A stretch of 27,851 nt of DNA from the NCBI GenBank assembly GCA_035289385.1, contig DATDXI010000073.1, positions 1-27,851 of the forward strand, read 5' to 3'. The notes under the pieces were generated by a model that worked only from the letters and a program-made list of their open reading frames with translations, made no database searches and was not told the DNA's origin. The stretch comes from JACOZM01 sp035289385 (GTDB taxonomy: Archaea; Nanobdellota; Nanobdellia; Woesearchaeales; GW2011-AR9). The first letter of the stretch is position 1. Each line of letters opens with the position of its first letter. The position numbers and the translations under genes are program-made. Below, one piece after another: positions 15,432 to 23,326 of this stretch.

Positions 15432-15456
15432 TGCAACCTCCATTACCAAGATATAT

Positions 15457-15464
15457 TATTTAAA
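15457..15464 (-). promoter_or_regulatory. TATA-like box of the VOC gene
   Basis: TTTAAATA centred 29.5 bases before the ATG at 15431. It adjoins the T-run terminator of dnaG, so termination and initiation are packed together. Confidence 0.45.
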
Positions 15465-15486
15465 AAAAGTAAAAAGATTAAAAAAA
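15462..15486 (-). terminator. Oligo-T terminator of dnaG
   Basis: Directly after the dnaG stop the minus strand carries three runs of five to seven T separated by short gaps, the usual form of archaeal transcription terminators. Confidence 0.6.
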
Positions 15487-16827
15487 TTATATCAGCTTAT
15501 CATCCGTGACGATGTTCACCCTGCTGGCTTCCTTCACTCTGTTTCCCGTGCCAACTAAATGAGTTATCCCCAGACGTTCAGCAGTCTTGACTAAATCGAT
15601 ATCTACCGGTCCGTCAAGCGCTAAGGCGTAAATTCCGCCATTCAAGCTCTTGATCGTGGACCCTAGCTCGGATAAAGGAACTTTTCCCAAGACATTCAGC
15701 TTTTGGTCAAAGATACATGCTCCCCTTGTTCCAAAGAGATCCTCTAGTGTCTGCTTAAAGATTTTTTTCTCTTCAGCAGTCAGCGATGAAGATTGCCCTT
15801 CCGGAGATCCTGGTCGAGTTTGTGGTTGTGATGGCCGAGGCTGAAATTTCTGGTTTCGTGGAGGCTCTGGCCTGCGTTGTTGCTGTTGCTGCCTATTATC
15901 CCGGCTATCTCGATTATCTCTGGTATCTCGATTAGGTAATGGCCGCGAGCGGATATTCCCTTCATTTTCTGCTCGTAAAGCACCATTCTCATCGATACCT
16001 AAGTCCAGCTTGGCTTGTTCTGCCGTAATCCTGCTCCGTAAAGACTTATGGATCTCTTTCTTCGTAATCTCTTCTACTTCTTTCCCATCAGGAGCCTTAC
16101 AGACAAAATCCACTTCTGCCGTGCTTAACAATTCCCGTAAGATAAGGTCTCCCCCACGGTCACCATCAACGAAAACAGTAGTTGTTTTCTTCTGCGTGAG
16201 CTCTTTGATCGTTTCAGGAACAGATGTCCCATTTAAGGCGATAGCATTCTTAAACCCATTCTTTAAAAGGTTTAAGACATCTGCTCTTCCTTCTACGACA
16301 ACAATCTCATCACTCTCATCGATTGCTGGACCAGCATCAAGCTGATCCTTCCCAAAAGTTACTGCTTCCATCATCCTCACGGACTGAGCAACTTCATCAG
16401 CCAATTCCTGAGAGTCCGGCAAGGTGTTTTCGGTAAGTTCTTTCAGTAAAGCCTTCGCCCGCTCGATGACAAACTGCCGCTTGCTGATCCTGACATCTTC
16501 CAGCTTCTTGATCTCAACTTTAGCATTACAAGGACCGATACGCTGGATAATCTCTAATGCTGCAGCAACAATAGCTGTTTCTGTCTTATCTAAAGAACTA
16601 GGAATGATGATTTCTCCTTCTGTCTTTCCTGAAGAAGTGGAAACATTGACTTCAATTCTTCCGATCCTTCCGGATCGTTGTAATTCTCGTAACTCTAAAT
16701 CTGCTCCTAACAACCCTTCCGTCTGTCCGAAAATTGCTCCTATGACATCTGGCCGGTCAACAATGCCATCAATCTTAATGCTTGCATGAACGATATATTT
16801 TGCCGCTACTGGGCTTATTTTTGCCAT
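15487..16827 (-). CDS. dnaG: Archaeal DnaG primase-like protein
   Basis: A 446-residue archaeal-type DnaG. The N-terminus (MAKISPVAAKYIVHASIKIDG) and the GAIFGQTEGLLG motif are typical of the archaeal family. The Toprim domain follows: VVEGRADVLNLLKNGF with catalytic Glu near residue 179, NGTSVP, and the acidic motif VDGDRGGD near 221. There is then a low-complexity Arg/Asn/Asp/Gln/Pro-rich linker (about 295-350) and a conserved C-terminal domain. In other archaea the protein associates with the exosome and may prime DNA synthesis; which applies here is unknown. ATG at 16827 is chosen over a start eight codons upstream because GGAGGA lies six to seven bases before it. No close TATA box is seen. 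Confidence 0.93.
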   Translation of the reverse strand: MAKISPVAAKYIVHASIKIDGIVDRPDVIGAIFGQTEGLLGADLELRELQRSGRIGRIEVNVSTSSGKTEGEIIIPSSLDKTETAIVAAALEIIQRIGPCNAKVEIKKLEDVRISKRQFVIERAKALLKELTENTLPDSQELADEVAQSVRMMEAVTFGKDQLDAGPAIDESDEIVVVEGRADVLNLLKNGFKNAIALNGTSVPETIKELTQKKTTTVFVDGDRGGDLILRELLSTAEVDFVCKAPDGKEVEEITKKEIHKSLRSRITAEQAKLDLGIDENGALRAENEGNIRSRPLPNRDTRDNRDSRDNRQQQQQRRPEPPRNQKFQPRPSQPQTRPGSPEGQSSSLTAEEKKIFKQTLEDLFGTRGACIFDQKLNVLGKVPLSELGSTIKSLNGGIYALALDGPVDIDLVKTAERLGITHLVGTGNRVKEASRVNIVTDDKLI

Positions 16828-17186
16828 GGTTTTTCCTCCGATTTCGTACAAAGCCTTTTTCTGTTTTTTTTAGGCTTAATACTTTTGCTAGAAGTAGCTT
16901 CACCAGCATATGTCATCCTGCCTATCAACTATAAGGCAGGTACTATCGTGATGAGTGATGCGATGAATGGAACTTCTATGCTATTGTCATGATCGCTGAA
17001 GAAACCCAGAATTCTTTTCCCTACCTTTTCCGTTCACACTACCGAACAACGAATAAACGTGATATGGTTGATGCAGTGATTGGAATCCTGATTTTCTTTG
17101 GTGATAATGATGCCCGCACGCTAACCCCAGTGCTCATTGCTTGGCGTTCGCCGTGAACTCCCACAGGTACTCTCGGTGTGGGCAGT

Positions 17187-17218
17187 AGCTTATAATAAAG
17201 ATTATTTATAAGCTTTTT
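17187..17218 (+). terminator. Stem-loop followed by T-run
   Basis: Nine-bp arms AGCTTATAA and TTATAAGCT around a ten-base loop, then a run of T. It looks like an intrinsic terminator on the plus strand; the AT-rich stem could equally be two back-to-back TATA boxes. Confidence 0.35.
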
Positions 17219-17281
17219 GGAGAATTTAGAGGCTTTTTTACGCTTCTTGCTCTTTAAATTTCAGCCAGTGTTCCCACAACC

Positions 17282-17289
17282 TTTAAAAA
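17282..17289 (+). promoter_or_regulatory. TATA box of the membrane-protein gene cluster
   Basis: TTTAAAAA centred about 41 bases before the ATG at 17327, predicting a short leader that holds GAGGTGA. Confidence 0.55.
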
Positions 17290-17326
17290 CAATGGAAGCT
17301 TTCTTCAGTGAAAAGAGGTGATAGCT

Positions 17327-17602
17327 ATGGCAAGACATAACGCCAAGAAAAGCCATTCTCCAAACAAAAAAAGTTCAAAAATAAGCTCTACTAGTTCAAC
17401 AGAATCAAAAACGTGGCATGCTGTGCCACTAAAAAGCAGTTTTATGCTTACCGCCATGCTCGGCTTCCTCATCTCTGCCTATTGGGTATACCCGCAAAGC
17501 ATCAGGTATGGATTTAGTTTTATGATCGTTTTCGCTGCGATGTTTATCGCTTCATTGATCAGCATGAGTAAAGCCCCTATCATGGGAAAAAGAGGTATGT
17601 AA
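17327..17602 (+). CDS. Small two-span membrane protein (91 aa)
   Basis: Starts at ATG 17327, with GAGGTG six to seven bases upstream; the GTG three codons earlier lies within that ribosome site. A highly basic, Ser/Lys-rich first 30 residues (MARHNAKKSHSPNKK...) precede two hydrophobic segments with YWVYPQSIRYG between them, and a short basic end. The basic N-terminus is probably cytoplasmic and may touch nucleic acid or lipid head groups. First gene of a run of three small membrane proteins. Family not recognised. Confidence 0.75.
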   Translation: MARHNAKKSHSPNKKSSKISSTSSTESKTWHAVPLKSSFMLTAMLGFLISAYWVYPQSIRYGFSFMIVFAAMFIASLISMSKAPIMGKRGM

Positions 17603-17605
17603 ACT

Positions 17606-18052
17606 ATGGCTGCCAGATTGACTTGGAAATTTCCGTTACCACAAGATTTTATGCATAGGATTGAAGCGCTGTTTGTGACAGTCTTGGCCCTGCTTATCTT
17701 TATAGGATCATTAACCTACTATTCTTACCAACTGCTTCTGCCGCTTATATATACAGCATTATTTTTGGTGCTGTATGTGTTTGCCGCACATCTAGTAAGG
17801 ATCATCCGACGCGCCGAGGAACATTACTTAGCACATCCTACTCATCTTGAAATACGAAGAAAAAGCCGCTTGAAGAGCAGTAACGTTAAAGTTCCCTGGA
17901 AAAAAGTTGTTCACCACAAGTTTGATAGGTTCTTTTTAGGTGGCTATCTGCTGACAAAAGACAAACAGAAGCACCCCCTATTCTTCAGCACAAGGAAAGA
18001 GCTGGATGCCTTTGAAAGATTTATCAAGAAAGTGGTGAAGAGGAAGAAGTAA
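17606..18052 (+). CDS. Two-span membrane protein with basic cytoplasmic domain (148 aa)
   Basis: Begins three bases after the preceding stop, with GAGGT about nine bases before the ATG, so cotranscribed. Two hydrophobic segments (about residues 20-40 and 45-65) are followed by a roughly 80-residue domain rich in Lys, Arg and His (RRKSRLKSSNVKVPWKK; DRFFLGGYLLTKDKQKHP), ending KKVVKRKK. Topology by the positive-inside rule puts both ends in the cytoplasm. No family recognised. Confidence 0.75.
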   Translation: MAARLTWKFPLPQDFMHRIEALFVTVLALLIFIGSLTYYSYQLLLPLIYTALFLVLYVFAAHLVRIIRRAEEHYLAHPTHLEIRRKSRLKSSNVKVPWKKVVHHKFDRFFLGGYLLTKDKQKHPLFFSTRKELDAFERFIKKVVKRKK

Positions 18053-18070
18053 AGACTTACTGTTAAAATT

Positions 18071-18469
18071 ATGGCGGCAAACCCTCACCTGAAGCTTAAC
18101 ATCTTAAAGAATGGTATTGTTTTGATTATCGCCTTTTTCTTGTATCCTGCTGTTTCAACATCATTAAGACCAATAACTGCAGAACAGACAAGAGATATCT
18201 TATTAATCATCAGTATGCTTCTGGTTACTGTTTGCTTTGCAAATTTTGCGTTTACTTATGGAAAAAGCAAGCTACAGTCAGCAACAGGAAAAGCCCTGGC
18301 CCATGTTTCTACGGGAGTATTTTTGCTTCTTACTGCTCTTTTATTGGAAAGTATTGTTATAATAGTAAAGACAGTTTACCCTGCCTTTTACACTCTGATG
18401 ATATGGTTCTCCGTACTTCTTTATAGTGGAATAGTATTGTATGATTTCTGGGATATCACAAGTATATAG
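18071..18469 (+). CDS. Four-span membrane protein (132 aa)
   Basis: Four hydrophobic segments with small loops cover most of the length (near 13-30, 44-62, 80-100 and 106-125). It follows the previous gene by 18 bases. There is no clear ribosome site or TATA box before the ATG, so the start is less sure than its neighbours', but the ORF is clearly membrane-like and in the same direction. Convergent with the gene ending at 18487. Function unknown. Confidence 0.65.
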   Translation: MAANPHLKLNILKNGIVLIIAFFLYPAVSTSLRPITAEQTRDILLIISMLLVTVCFANFAFTYGKSKLQSATGKALAHVSTGVFLLLTALLLESIVIIVKTVYPAFYTLMIWFSVLLYSGIVLYDFWDITSI

Positions 18470-18486
18470 CAAATAATAAAAAGTAT

Positions 18487-18789
18487 TCAAGAAGTTCTAT
18501 TCTTCTTATCAAACTTTTCCTTAGCCTTATTCTCTTTCCAGAACACTTCATGGGATGCGCGCTTCTCAAATAAGGCAATGGCTAAGCTGGTGACGATCTC
18601 TTCCGTATTCATGGAATGCTTGATTGCTAATGCCTTCGCTTCCTGGACGGCTTGATCAAGAAGCCTGAAATTTGTCCTGCGGCATTCTTCTTCCGTAATC
18701 TTTTCTTCCTCTTCCGTTAGAAAAACTTCTTCCCATAAGGGGTAATTACTGCCGGGAACGGTTTTGGGAAATGTCTTACTGAAAGCCAT
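18487..18789 (-). CDS. Small acidic helical protein (100 aa)
   Basis: Starts at ATG 18789 (MAFSKTFPKTVPGSNYPLWE), where a TATA box lies about 28 bases upstream; an upstream extension in the same frame runs through the promoter and is rejected. After a Pro-rich start comes an EEVFLTEEEEKITEEECRR stretch and a long helical region, ending in Lys-rich residues. No membrane segment and no recognised domain; the charged helices suggest a binding partner. It shares one TATA box with the divergent GTPase, so the two may be co-expressed and perhaps both ribosome-related (inference). Confidence 0.7.
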   Translation of the reverse strand: MAFSKTFPKTVPGSNYPLWEEVFLTEEEEKITEEECRRTNFRLLDQAVQEAKALAIKHSMNTEEIVTSLAIALFEKRASHEVFWKENKAKEKFDKKNRTS

Positions 18790-18813
18790 AATTATCGAGA
18801 ATAAAGCACTACT

Positions 18814-18821
18814 TTTATAAA
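18814..18821. promoter_or_regulatory. Shared palindromic TATA box for two divergent leaderless genes
   Basis: TTTATAAA is its own reverse complement. Its centre is 25.5 bases from the plus-strand ATG (18843) and 28.5 from the minus-strand ATG (18789), so one site can serve both directions. Confidence 0.65.
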
Positions 18822-18842
18822 TTTGTATCCTCAACTAGCATT

Positions 18843-19571
18843 ATGGCCTCATTTTGGAAACACGTAAACACCGTATTGCAACAAACAGACTTGATCATTG
18901 AAGTCCTGGATTCCAGAATGATCGAAGGAAGCAGGAACAGAGAGATCGAAGACAAGATCCGACGTGCAGGAAAACAGATCCTTTATGTTATCAACAAATG
19001 TGACATGGTTGACCAGAAAACGTTAACTCCTTGGAAAAAAACGTTGAATCCCTGTGTTTTTATCTCCAGCAGATACCATCTAGGCACAACAATGTTAAAA
19101 AAGAAAATTTTAGAGCTCTCTAAAGGAGAGGAAGTCACCGTAGGAGTTGTCGGTTATCCTAATGTAGGGAAATCATCGTTGATCAATGCTTTAGCAGGAA
19201 GAGCGAAGGCAAGAACGTCACCAGAAAGCGGCTTCACCAAAGGACTGCAGAAAATAAAAGTGGATAATAAGATTTTCCTGCTTGATACTCCGGGAGTCTT
19301 CCCAAATAGAGAAAAGGATATGCAGAAGCATGCGATGATCGGAGCAGTAGATTATGGCAGGATCAAAGATCCAGAAACTGCTGCTCTGGGCTTGATTGAG
19401 CAGGAGAAAGAAGCTGTTCTTCGCTATTACCAAGTTGAAGGAGATGATCCTGAAGAAATTCTGGAAAAGATTGCCGTAAAATTAAAAAAAATGATCAAAG
19501 GTGGAGAACCAGACCTAGAATCAACAGCTCGGCTAGTATTAAAATACTGGCAAATGGGAAAAATTAGGTGA
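18843..19571 (+). CDS. Circularly permuted GTPase (YlqF/RbgA-like)
   Basis: A 242-residue GTPase with motifs in permuted order: NKCD (G4) at 51-54, then the P-loop GYPNVGKSS (G1) at 104-112, the SPESGFTKG switch region, and DTPG (G3) at 148-151. This order defines the YlqF/YawG/Nog2 family, whose members act in large ribosomal subunit assembly or other RNA-linked roles; archaeal relatives are widely kept. The C-terminal helical region (residues 170-242) is normal for the family. The start is leaderless, 25.5 bases from the shared TATA. The rhodanese gene follows by nine bases. Confidence 0.92.
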   Translation: MASFWKHVNTVLQQTDLIIEVLDSRMIEGSRNREIEDKIRRAGKQILYVINKCDMVDQKTLTPWKKTLNPCVFISSRYHLGTTMLKKKILELSKGEEVTVGVVGYPNVGKSSLINALAGRAKARTSPESGFTKGLQKIKVDNKIFLLDTPGVFPNREKDMQKHAMIGAVDYGRIKDPETAALGLIEQEKEAVLRYYQVEGDDPEEILEKIAVKLKKMIKGGEPDLESTARLVLKYWQMGKIR

Positions 19572-19580
19572 GAATAGATC

Positions 19581-19865
19581 ATGGTCAAAGAGATTTCTGC
19601 TCATGAAGCGAAAAAACTGTTGCAGGATAAGAACATAGTCGTCATCGATGTCCGCAGCCTGGAAGAATGGGAAGAACAGCATCTGCCAAAAGCAATTTTA
19701 GTCAGCAATGAAGATGATTTTAAAGAAAAGATATTACCTTTAGACAAAGAGAAGCAGTATGTTCTTTTCTGTAGAAGTGGGCATCGCAGCCATTATGTGG
19801 CAGAGATGATGGAAGACCTAGGGTTTGAGAAAGTAGTGAATGTGAAGGGGGATGTGTTTGGGTGA
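19581..19865 (+). CDS. Single-domain rhodanese
   Basis: A 94-residue rhodanese-fold sulfurtransferase: VIDVRSLEEWEEQHLPKAI for the conserved DVR and Glu, and the active-site loop CRSGHRS with Cys64. Such proteins carry a persulfide on that Cys and pass sulfur to acceptors such as tRNA-modifying or iron-sulfur systems; the acceptor here is unknown. Length is complete, though the family's usual aromatic tail is shortened to VFG. It follows the GTPase by nine bases and has AGGTGA upstream, so it is probably on the same mRNA. Confidence 0.9.
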   Translation: MVKEISAHEAKKLLQDKNIVVIDVRSLEEWEEQHLPKAILVSNEDDFKEKILPLDKEKQYVLFCRSGHRSHYVAEMMEDLGFEKVVNVKGDVFG

Positions 19866-19883
19866 AGGTATTTTTCAGAAACA

Positions 19884-19891
19884 TTTATAAT
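19884..19891 (+). promoter_or_regulatory. TATA box of the nucleotidyltransferase-like gene
   Basis: TTTATAAT centred 29.5 bases before the ATG at 19917. Confidence 0.6.
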
Positions 19892-19916
19892 CATAATCAT
19901 ACAATAATGTGTTATT

Positions 19917-20807
19917 ATGAGACAATTAAACTACCATTTAGATTTAAAGCATCTGCAAAAGATTAAACAGGATATTGTCCCGGTACTCTTTACGGAACAT
20001 CAGTTTGGATTAATAGAAAAAAAACTAAAGAAAAAATCTCTTACCCCTTCTGAAAAAAATGAGTTCTCCAGGACTGTATCCAGGAAAATGAAGGCAGTGT
20101 ATGCTATAATGGACCATCAGGGGAGAGATATTTATATTTACGGCAAACAGAAGATAATCCCCTCACGATTGACATTAGCAAAAAAATATCTTCAGATGTT
20201 CGCTAGAAAATTCAAAAACAAGCATGTCCTCATCAGCGGAAGCTTTCTGCACAGCAAGATATTTGATGATATAGATATCTTTATTTTTTCAAAATATGAA
20301 AAAGAAGATTACAAACAAGGGAAGTTTCATATCAATTACCTTACCAAAGATGCATATCATTCTTTATTTTTTGCGAGCATGCAAAAACTCTGCCTGTCTA
20401 ATCAACAAATAGAAGAACAATTGATAACAGAAAAAGTTGATCTAGATACCTTCCTCTCATTATATCAAGAATTAGGCAATGACCTGGAAAGAAATTTTTT
20501 AGGGGTAGAAAAAACATTAAGGGTATTCCTGCTACAAGCAGCGTATATCATGATGAAGCCATTGCCGGATTCAGCAGAGCTGCGGCAGGAAGTTAAAGGG
20601 ATTTTAAATACCAAAAAACCTTTGGAATTAATCAAGAAAATAGTTGTGGGAACAGCTTTATTAGGGGGAAAAGATAAAAATACTCTTCATTCTATTAAAG
20701 AACTGCTAGGGTCATATCACGAGATTATGAGAGAATACCCTCAGCATACCGCTTATTATAAAGAGATGATGGAACCGCTGAACGAGGTGATGGCTCTTGC
20801 AGATTGA
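19917..20807 (+). CDS. Nucleotidyltransferase-fold protein
   Basis: A 296-residue protein. LISGSFLHSKIFDDIDIFIF (residues 105-124) has the G-S followed after eight residues by D-D-I-D that marks the Pol-beta/MNT nucleotidyltransferase fold, with Ser109 and Asp118/Asp120 as metal ligands. The N-terminus is basic and helical, and the C-terminal third is helical, as in MNT- or AbiEii-like proteins. Start by TATA spacing (leaderless). The next gene overlaps its end by 11 bases. It could transfer a nucleotide to tRNA, protein or a small molecule; the substrate is unknown. The partnership suggests a toxin-antitoxin-like pair, which is inference. Confidence 0.6.
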   Translation: MRQLNYHLDLKHLQKIKQDIVPVLFTEHQFGLIEKKLKKKSLTPSEKNEFSRTVSRKMKAVYAIMDHQGRDIYIYGKQKIIPSRLTLAKKYLQMFARKFKNKHVLISGSFLHSKIFDDIDIFIFSKYEKEDYKQGKFHINYLTKDAYHSLFFASMQKLCLSNQQIEEQLITEKVDLDTFLSLYQELGNDLERNFLGVEKTLRVFLLQAAYIMMKPLPDSAELRQEVKGILNTKKPLELIKKIVVGTALLGGKDKNTLHSIKELLGSYHEIMREYPQHTAYYKEMMEPLNEVMALAD

Positions 20808-21117
20808 AGTGTTCAAAGAAGAAGTCCAGAGAATCCTGGAAGCAGACATAAAATTTGATGGGCATGTTACTACAATCATCTCTTCCTTAACTGAAGACAA
20901 ACTAAAGAACATCTTAGAATGGATTAAGGAATGTAAGGCAGGGATCATCAGGCCGGAGCCATGTAAGAATTATAGGGATTTTATTTCCTTCATTTACAAA
21001 TCAAACGATAACAGAATTAGGGGGATTCTGACAAAGCAAAAAAATGCTTATTTTGTGGAACTATTTCTTGATAAGCATAAATATTACGACCGAAAGAGAA
21101 AATATTTAGGAATATGA
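20797..21117 (+). CDS. Small basic protein, possibly RelE-like
   Basis: A 106-residue protein read from TTG at 20797, which has GAGGTG seven bases upstream and overlaps the previous gene by 11 bases, so the pair is coupled. The N-terminal half is helical. The C-terminal half holds strand-forming NRIRGILTKQKNAYFVELFL followed by DKHKYYDRKRKYLGI, resembling the strands and basic C-terminal end of RelE/HigB ribonucleases, but sequence similarity is weak and the assignment is tentative. Convergent with hef, whose stop lies eight bases away. Confidence 0.45.
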   Translation: MQIEVFKEEVQRILEADIKFDGHVTTIISSLTEDKLKNILEWIKECKAGIIRPEPCKNYRDFISFIYKSNDNRIRGILTKQKNAYFVELFLDKHKYYDRKRKYLGI

Positions 21118-21125
21118 ATAAACCA

Positions 21126-23324
21126 TTAAGAAGCATACTTCTCCTCAAACATCTCCAGCAGTTTATCTGCTGTTTTCTCTCCGATGCCTTCCAAAGCTAC
21201 CAGCTCACTTTTAGAAGCATTCACGACGTTCTTGATAGAGCCAAAATAATTTAGCAAATTCCTAGCCATCAATGGTCCTATGCCAGGAAAGGCAGAGATG
21301 ATAAATTCCTGCTGCTCTTTCGTGCTTCTCGGCTTCCGCTCATGATACGAAAAATCCCGAGATGAGTCCTGCTCCCGTTTGGCCATCACGGCTAATAAGG
21401 CTGCCGTATCTCTAGGATTCTTGGTGTAGAGGACAGGTACGGAAAAATCCAAAACGATCGATGCCAGCATGCCCCGAATAGCATTGGCATGGACATTTCT
21501 GACAGAATAAATATCCTCTTCCCCTTCGATGATAACCACTGCCTTGTCAAAGTTGCTCTTCAGATCCTTAACTTGGCCTAATAATCTCCCGTCAACGATA
21601 GAATTGACGAAATCAGCAACTTTCTTTAATTCCACACCCACTTTTCCTGAAACGAGGTAATCAGCAGAAACTAACTGCGCTGTTCGGACAGAAATGCCCA
21701 GATCGATCAATTCTTTCACGATCTTATTATCTTTTTCCCGATGATCGGCGACGATGCTAACTACTTGATCTTCAGGGATAAATCTCTTTAATGTGGATAC
21801 GGGCTGTTCAGCTTTTAGCAATGAAAATTCTGACCGTATCTTTTCCAGATTCCTATGCATCCTCTTCTCTTTATGGTGAGAACTCCAGCGATAAGCGACA
21901 TCTCTCGTGCCTTCGGTGACTAAAAAAGTAACTTCACCTTGCTCCAATCTTCCTGTCCTTCCTCGACGCTGGATAGAGCGGATGGCAGAAGGGACAGGCT
22001 CATAAAAAATGACTTTATCCACTTTGGGGATATCTAACCCCTCTTCAGCAACCGACGTAGCTATCAATACATGAAAATCTCCTGTCCTAAATCTATCTAA
22101 AATTTCTTTCTGCTCTTTCTGAGAAAAGCCCAGGCCATTTTTTTTGGCTTGCCCGACAAAGATATTATTGCTTATTTTTACCTCTGACAAAGCCTTGACT
22201 ATTTCTTGGGCAGAATCACGAAACTGGGTGAAAATGATAAGTTTTGCCGAAGGGGTTTTTTCTATCTCTTCAGAAACGATATCCCGTAATTTCTGAAGTT
22301 TAGGGTGTTCAATATTTTTTCCTACGAGCTCCTGAACAAGATACACCGCCGACTTGAAATTGGCATCCTGAACAAGATTTTTTACCGCCTTTACTTTAGA
22401 GGTTAATGATTCCTGCTGCATCTTTTGGATATACTGCGCAGTCTGCTTGATGCCTTGGCTTTCCAGCAATTCTAAGGCATGCTCCACTTTCAATGCCTCA
22501 GCAATCAAAGAGATCGAACGCAATGCTTCAAAACTTCTATCTCCTTGAGACAACTGTTTCTGAAGTTCTCCTTGTAATCCTAACAGTTCTCCTTTAGACA
22601 CATCTACGCTGGAGCAATATCCGTACTGCTGCGCTTCCAGCAGCTTGCTCTTCTTGCAGTCTCGTAAACATTTTTGCACGTGCTTAAATTCATCAGGAAA
22701 GGGCACTTCCAGCCAATTCTGCTTCATCTCTTGGATATAAGGCTTAACATCAGGATCTTTTTCCGTTCGAACTTCCACTTTTTCAATCTTGAGATTGGCG
22801 CAGACCTCTTTGATCTTTTCTAAATCGCTGGCTGGAGAAGCTGTCAACGCTAAAATCCTTTCCTGTCGGGATAATTGGTGATACTGCTCTGCCAGCCAAA
22901 CATAAGCATAATCTCCCGTAGCATGATGGGCTTCATCAAAAATCAAGAGGCTAACTTCTTCCAGTTTAACTCGGTGGTTAATTACATCATTTTCTAGCCC
23001 TTGTGGAGTGCTGATGACAATAGTTGCTTCTTTCCACAGCTCTGCACGTTTTTCAGGGCTGACGCTTCCCGTAAATAAGACGATCTTCTGTTCTGGAATA
23101 TCCAGATGTTGACGGAACGTATCTACGTGCTGCTCGCATAAAGGTTTTGTGGGAGCAAGCATCAGTATTTTTGATTGGGGATAATGATGCAATCTCTGCA
23201 CGGAGAGAAGAAAAGCCAATGCGGTCTTGCCTAAGCCGGTTGGCAGGACAACTAATGTATTCTTGCTTGCAGCTGTCCCTAGAATAGTCTGCTGGTACAG
23301 CCGGGGGGTAAAGTCTTTGAGCAT
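21126..23324 (-). CDS. hef: Hef helicase/nuclease
   Basis: A 732-residue superfamily 2 helicase with XPF-type nuclease, acting at stalled or forked DNA. Walker A LPTGLGKT at 27-34, DEAH-type box at 130-133, motif III TASPAS near 161, the helical insertion characteristic of Hef, motif VI QRRGRTGR at 452-459, an XPF/ERCC4 nuclease domain (DHRE at 527; D554; E565) and tandem helix-hairpin-helix motifs (676-727). The nuclease motif usually written E-R-K-x3-D here reads E-L-K-K-V-A-D (565-571): Glu, Lys and Asp are kept but the Arg is Leu. It starts two bases after the 49-residue gene, so is the last gene of an operon with ORF6N. Confidence 0.93.
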   Translation of the reverse strand: MLKDFTPRLYQQTILGTAASKNTLVVLPTGLGKTALAFLLSVQRLHHYPQSKILMLAPTKPLCEQHVDTFRQHLDIPEQKIVLFTGSVSPEKRAELWKEATIVISTPQGLENDVINHRVKLEEVSLLIFDEAHHATGDYAYVWLAEQYHQLSRQERILALTASPASDLEKIKEVCANLKIEKVEVRTEKDPDVKPYIQEMKQNWLEVPFPDEFKHVQKCLRDCKKSKLLEAQQYGYCSSVDVSKGELLGLQGELQKQLSQGDRSFEALRSISLIAEALKVEHALELLESQGIKQTAQYIQKMQQESLTSKVKAVKNLVQDANFKSAVYLVQELVGKNIEHPKLQKLRDIVSEEIEKTPSAKLIIFTQFRDSAQEIVKALSEVKISNNIFVGQAKKNGLGFSQKEQKEILDRFRTGDFHVLIATSVAEEGLDIPKVDKVIFYEPVPSAIRSIQRRGRTGRLEQGEVTFLVTEGTRDVAYRWSSHHKEKRMHRNLEKIRSEFSLLKAEQPVSTLKRFIPEDQVVSIVADHREKDNKIVKELIDLGISVRTAQLVSADYLVSGKVGVELKKVADFVNSIVDGRLLGQVKDLKSNFDKAVVIIEGEEDIYSVRNVHANAIRGMLASIVLDFSVPVLYTKNPRDTAALLAVMAKREQDSSRDFSYHERKPRSTKEQQEFIISAFPGIGPLMARNLLNYFGSIKNVVNASKSELVALEGIGEKTADKLLEMFEEKYAS

Positions 23325-23326
23325 GG

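Larger units (their letters stand above)
16852..17326. other. Gene-poor, hairpin-rich region; possible non-coding RNA or long leader
   Basis: No convincing protein gene. Several perfect or near-perfect inverted repeats are present: AAGCCT/AGGCTT (16851-16877), CCTGCCT/AGGCAGG (16917-16940), GGCGTTCGCC (17143-17152), CCCACA/TGTGGG (17160-17182) and AGCTTATAA/TTATAAGCT (17187-17214), the last followed by TTTTT on the plus strand. GCCCGCAC (17112-17119) can also pair with GTGTGGGC (17176-17183) with one G-U on the plus strand, giving an alternative fold. On the minus strand the last repeat contains a TATA-like TTATAAATA that could drive a long dnaG leader. A 55-codon plus-strand ORF (16989-17156) has no ribosome site. 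Strand is undecided, and no SRP or RNase P motifs are seen. Confidence 0.35.

Noticed and set aside
16815..16916. 33-codon minus-strand ORF overlapping the dnaG start
   Set aside because: No proper ribosome site, Lys-rich random composition; a leader peptide cannot be excluded but is not supported.
16948..16999. C/D-box-like RNA (GTGATGA ... CTGA)
   Set aside because: Spacing is plausible, but no D' and C' boxes are placed to give two guide regions, so it is not called.
16989..17156. 55-codon plus-strand ORF (begins MIAEETQNSFPYLF)
   Set aside because: Composition is passable but there is no ribosome site or TATA box and the area is full of hairpins; kept only as a note in the non-coding region.
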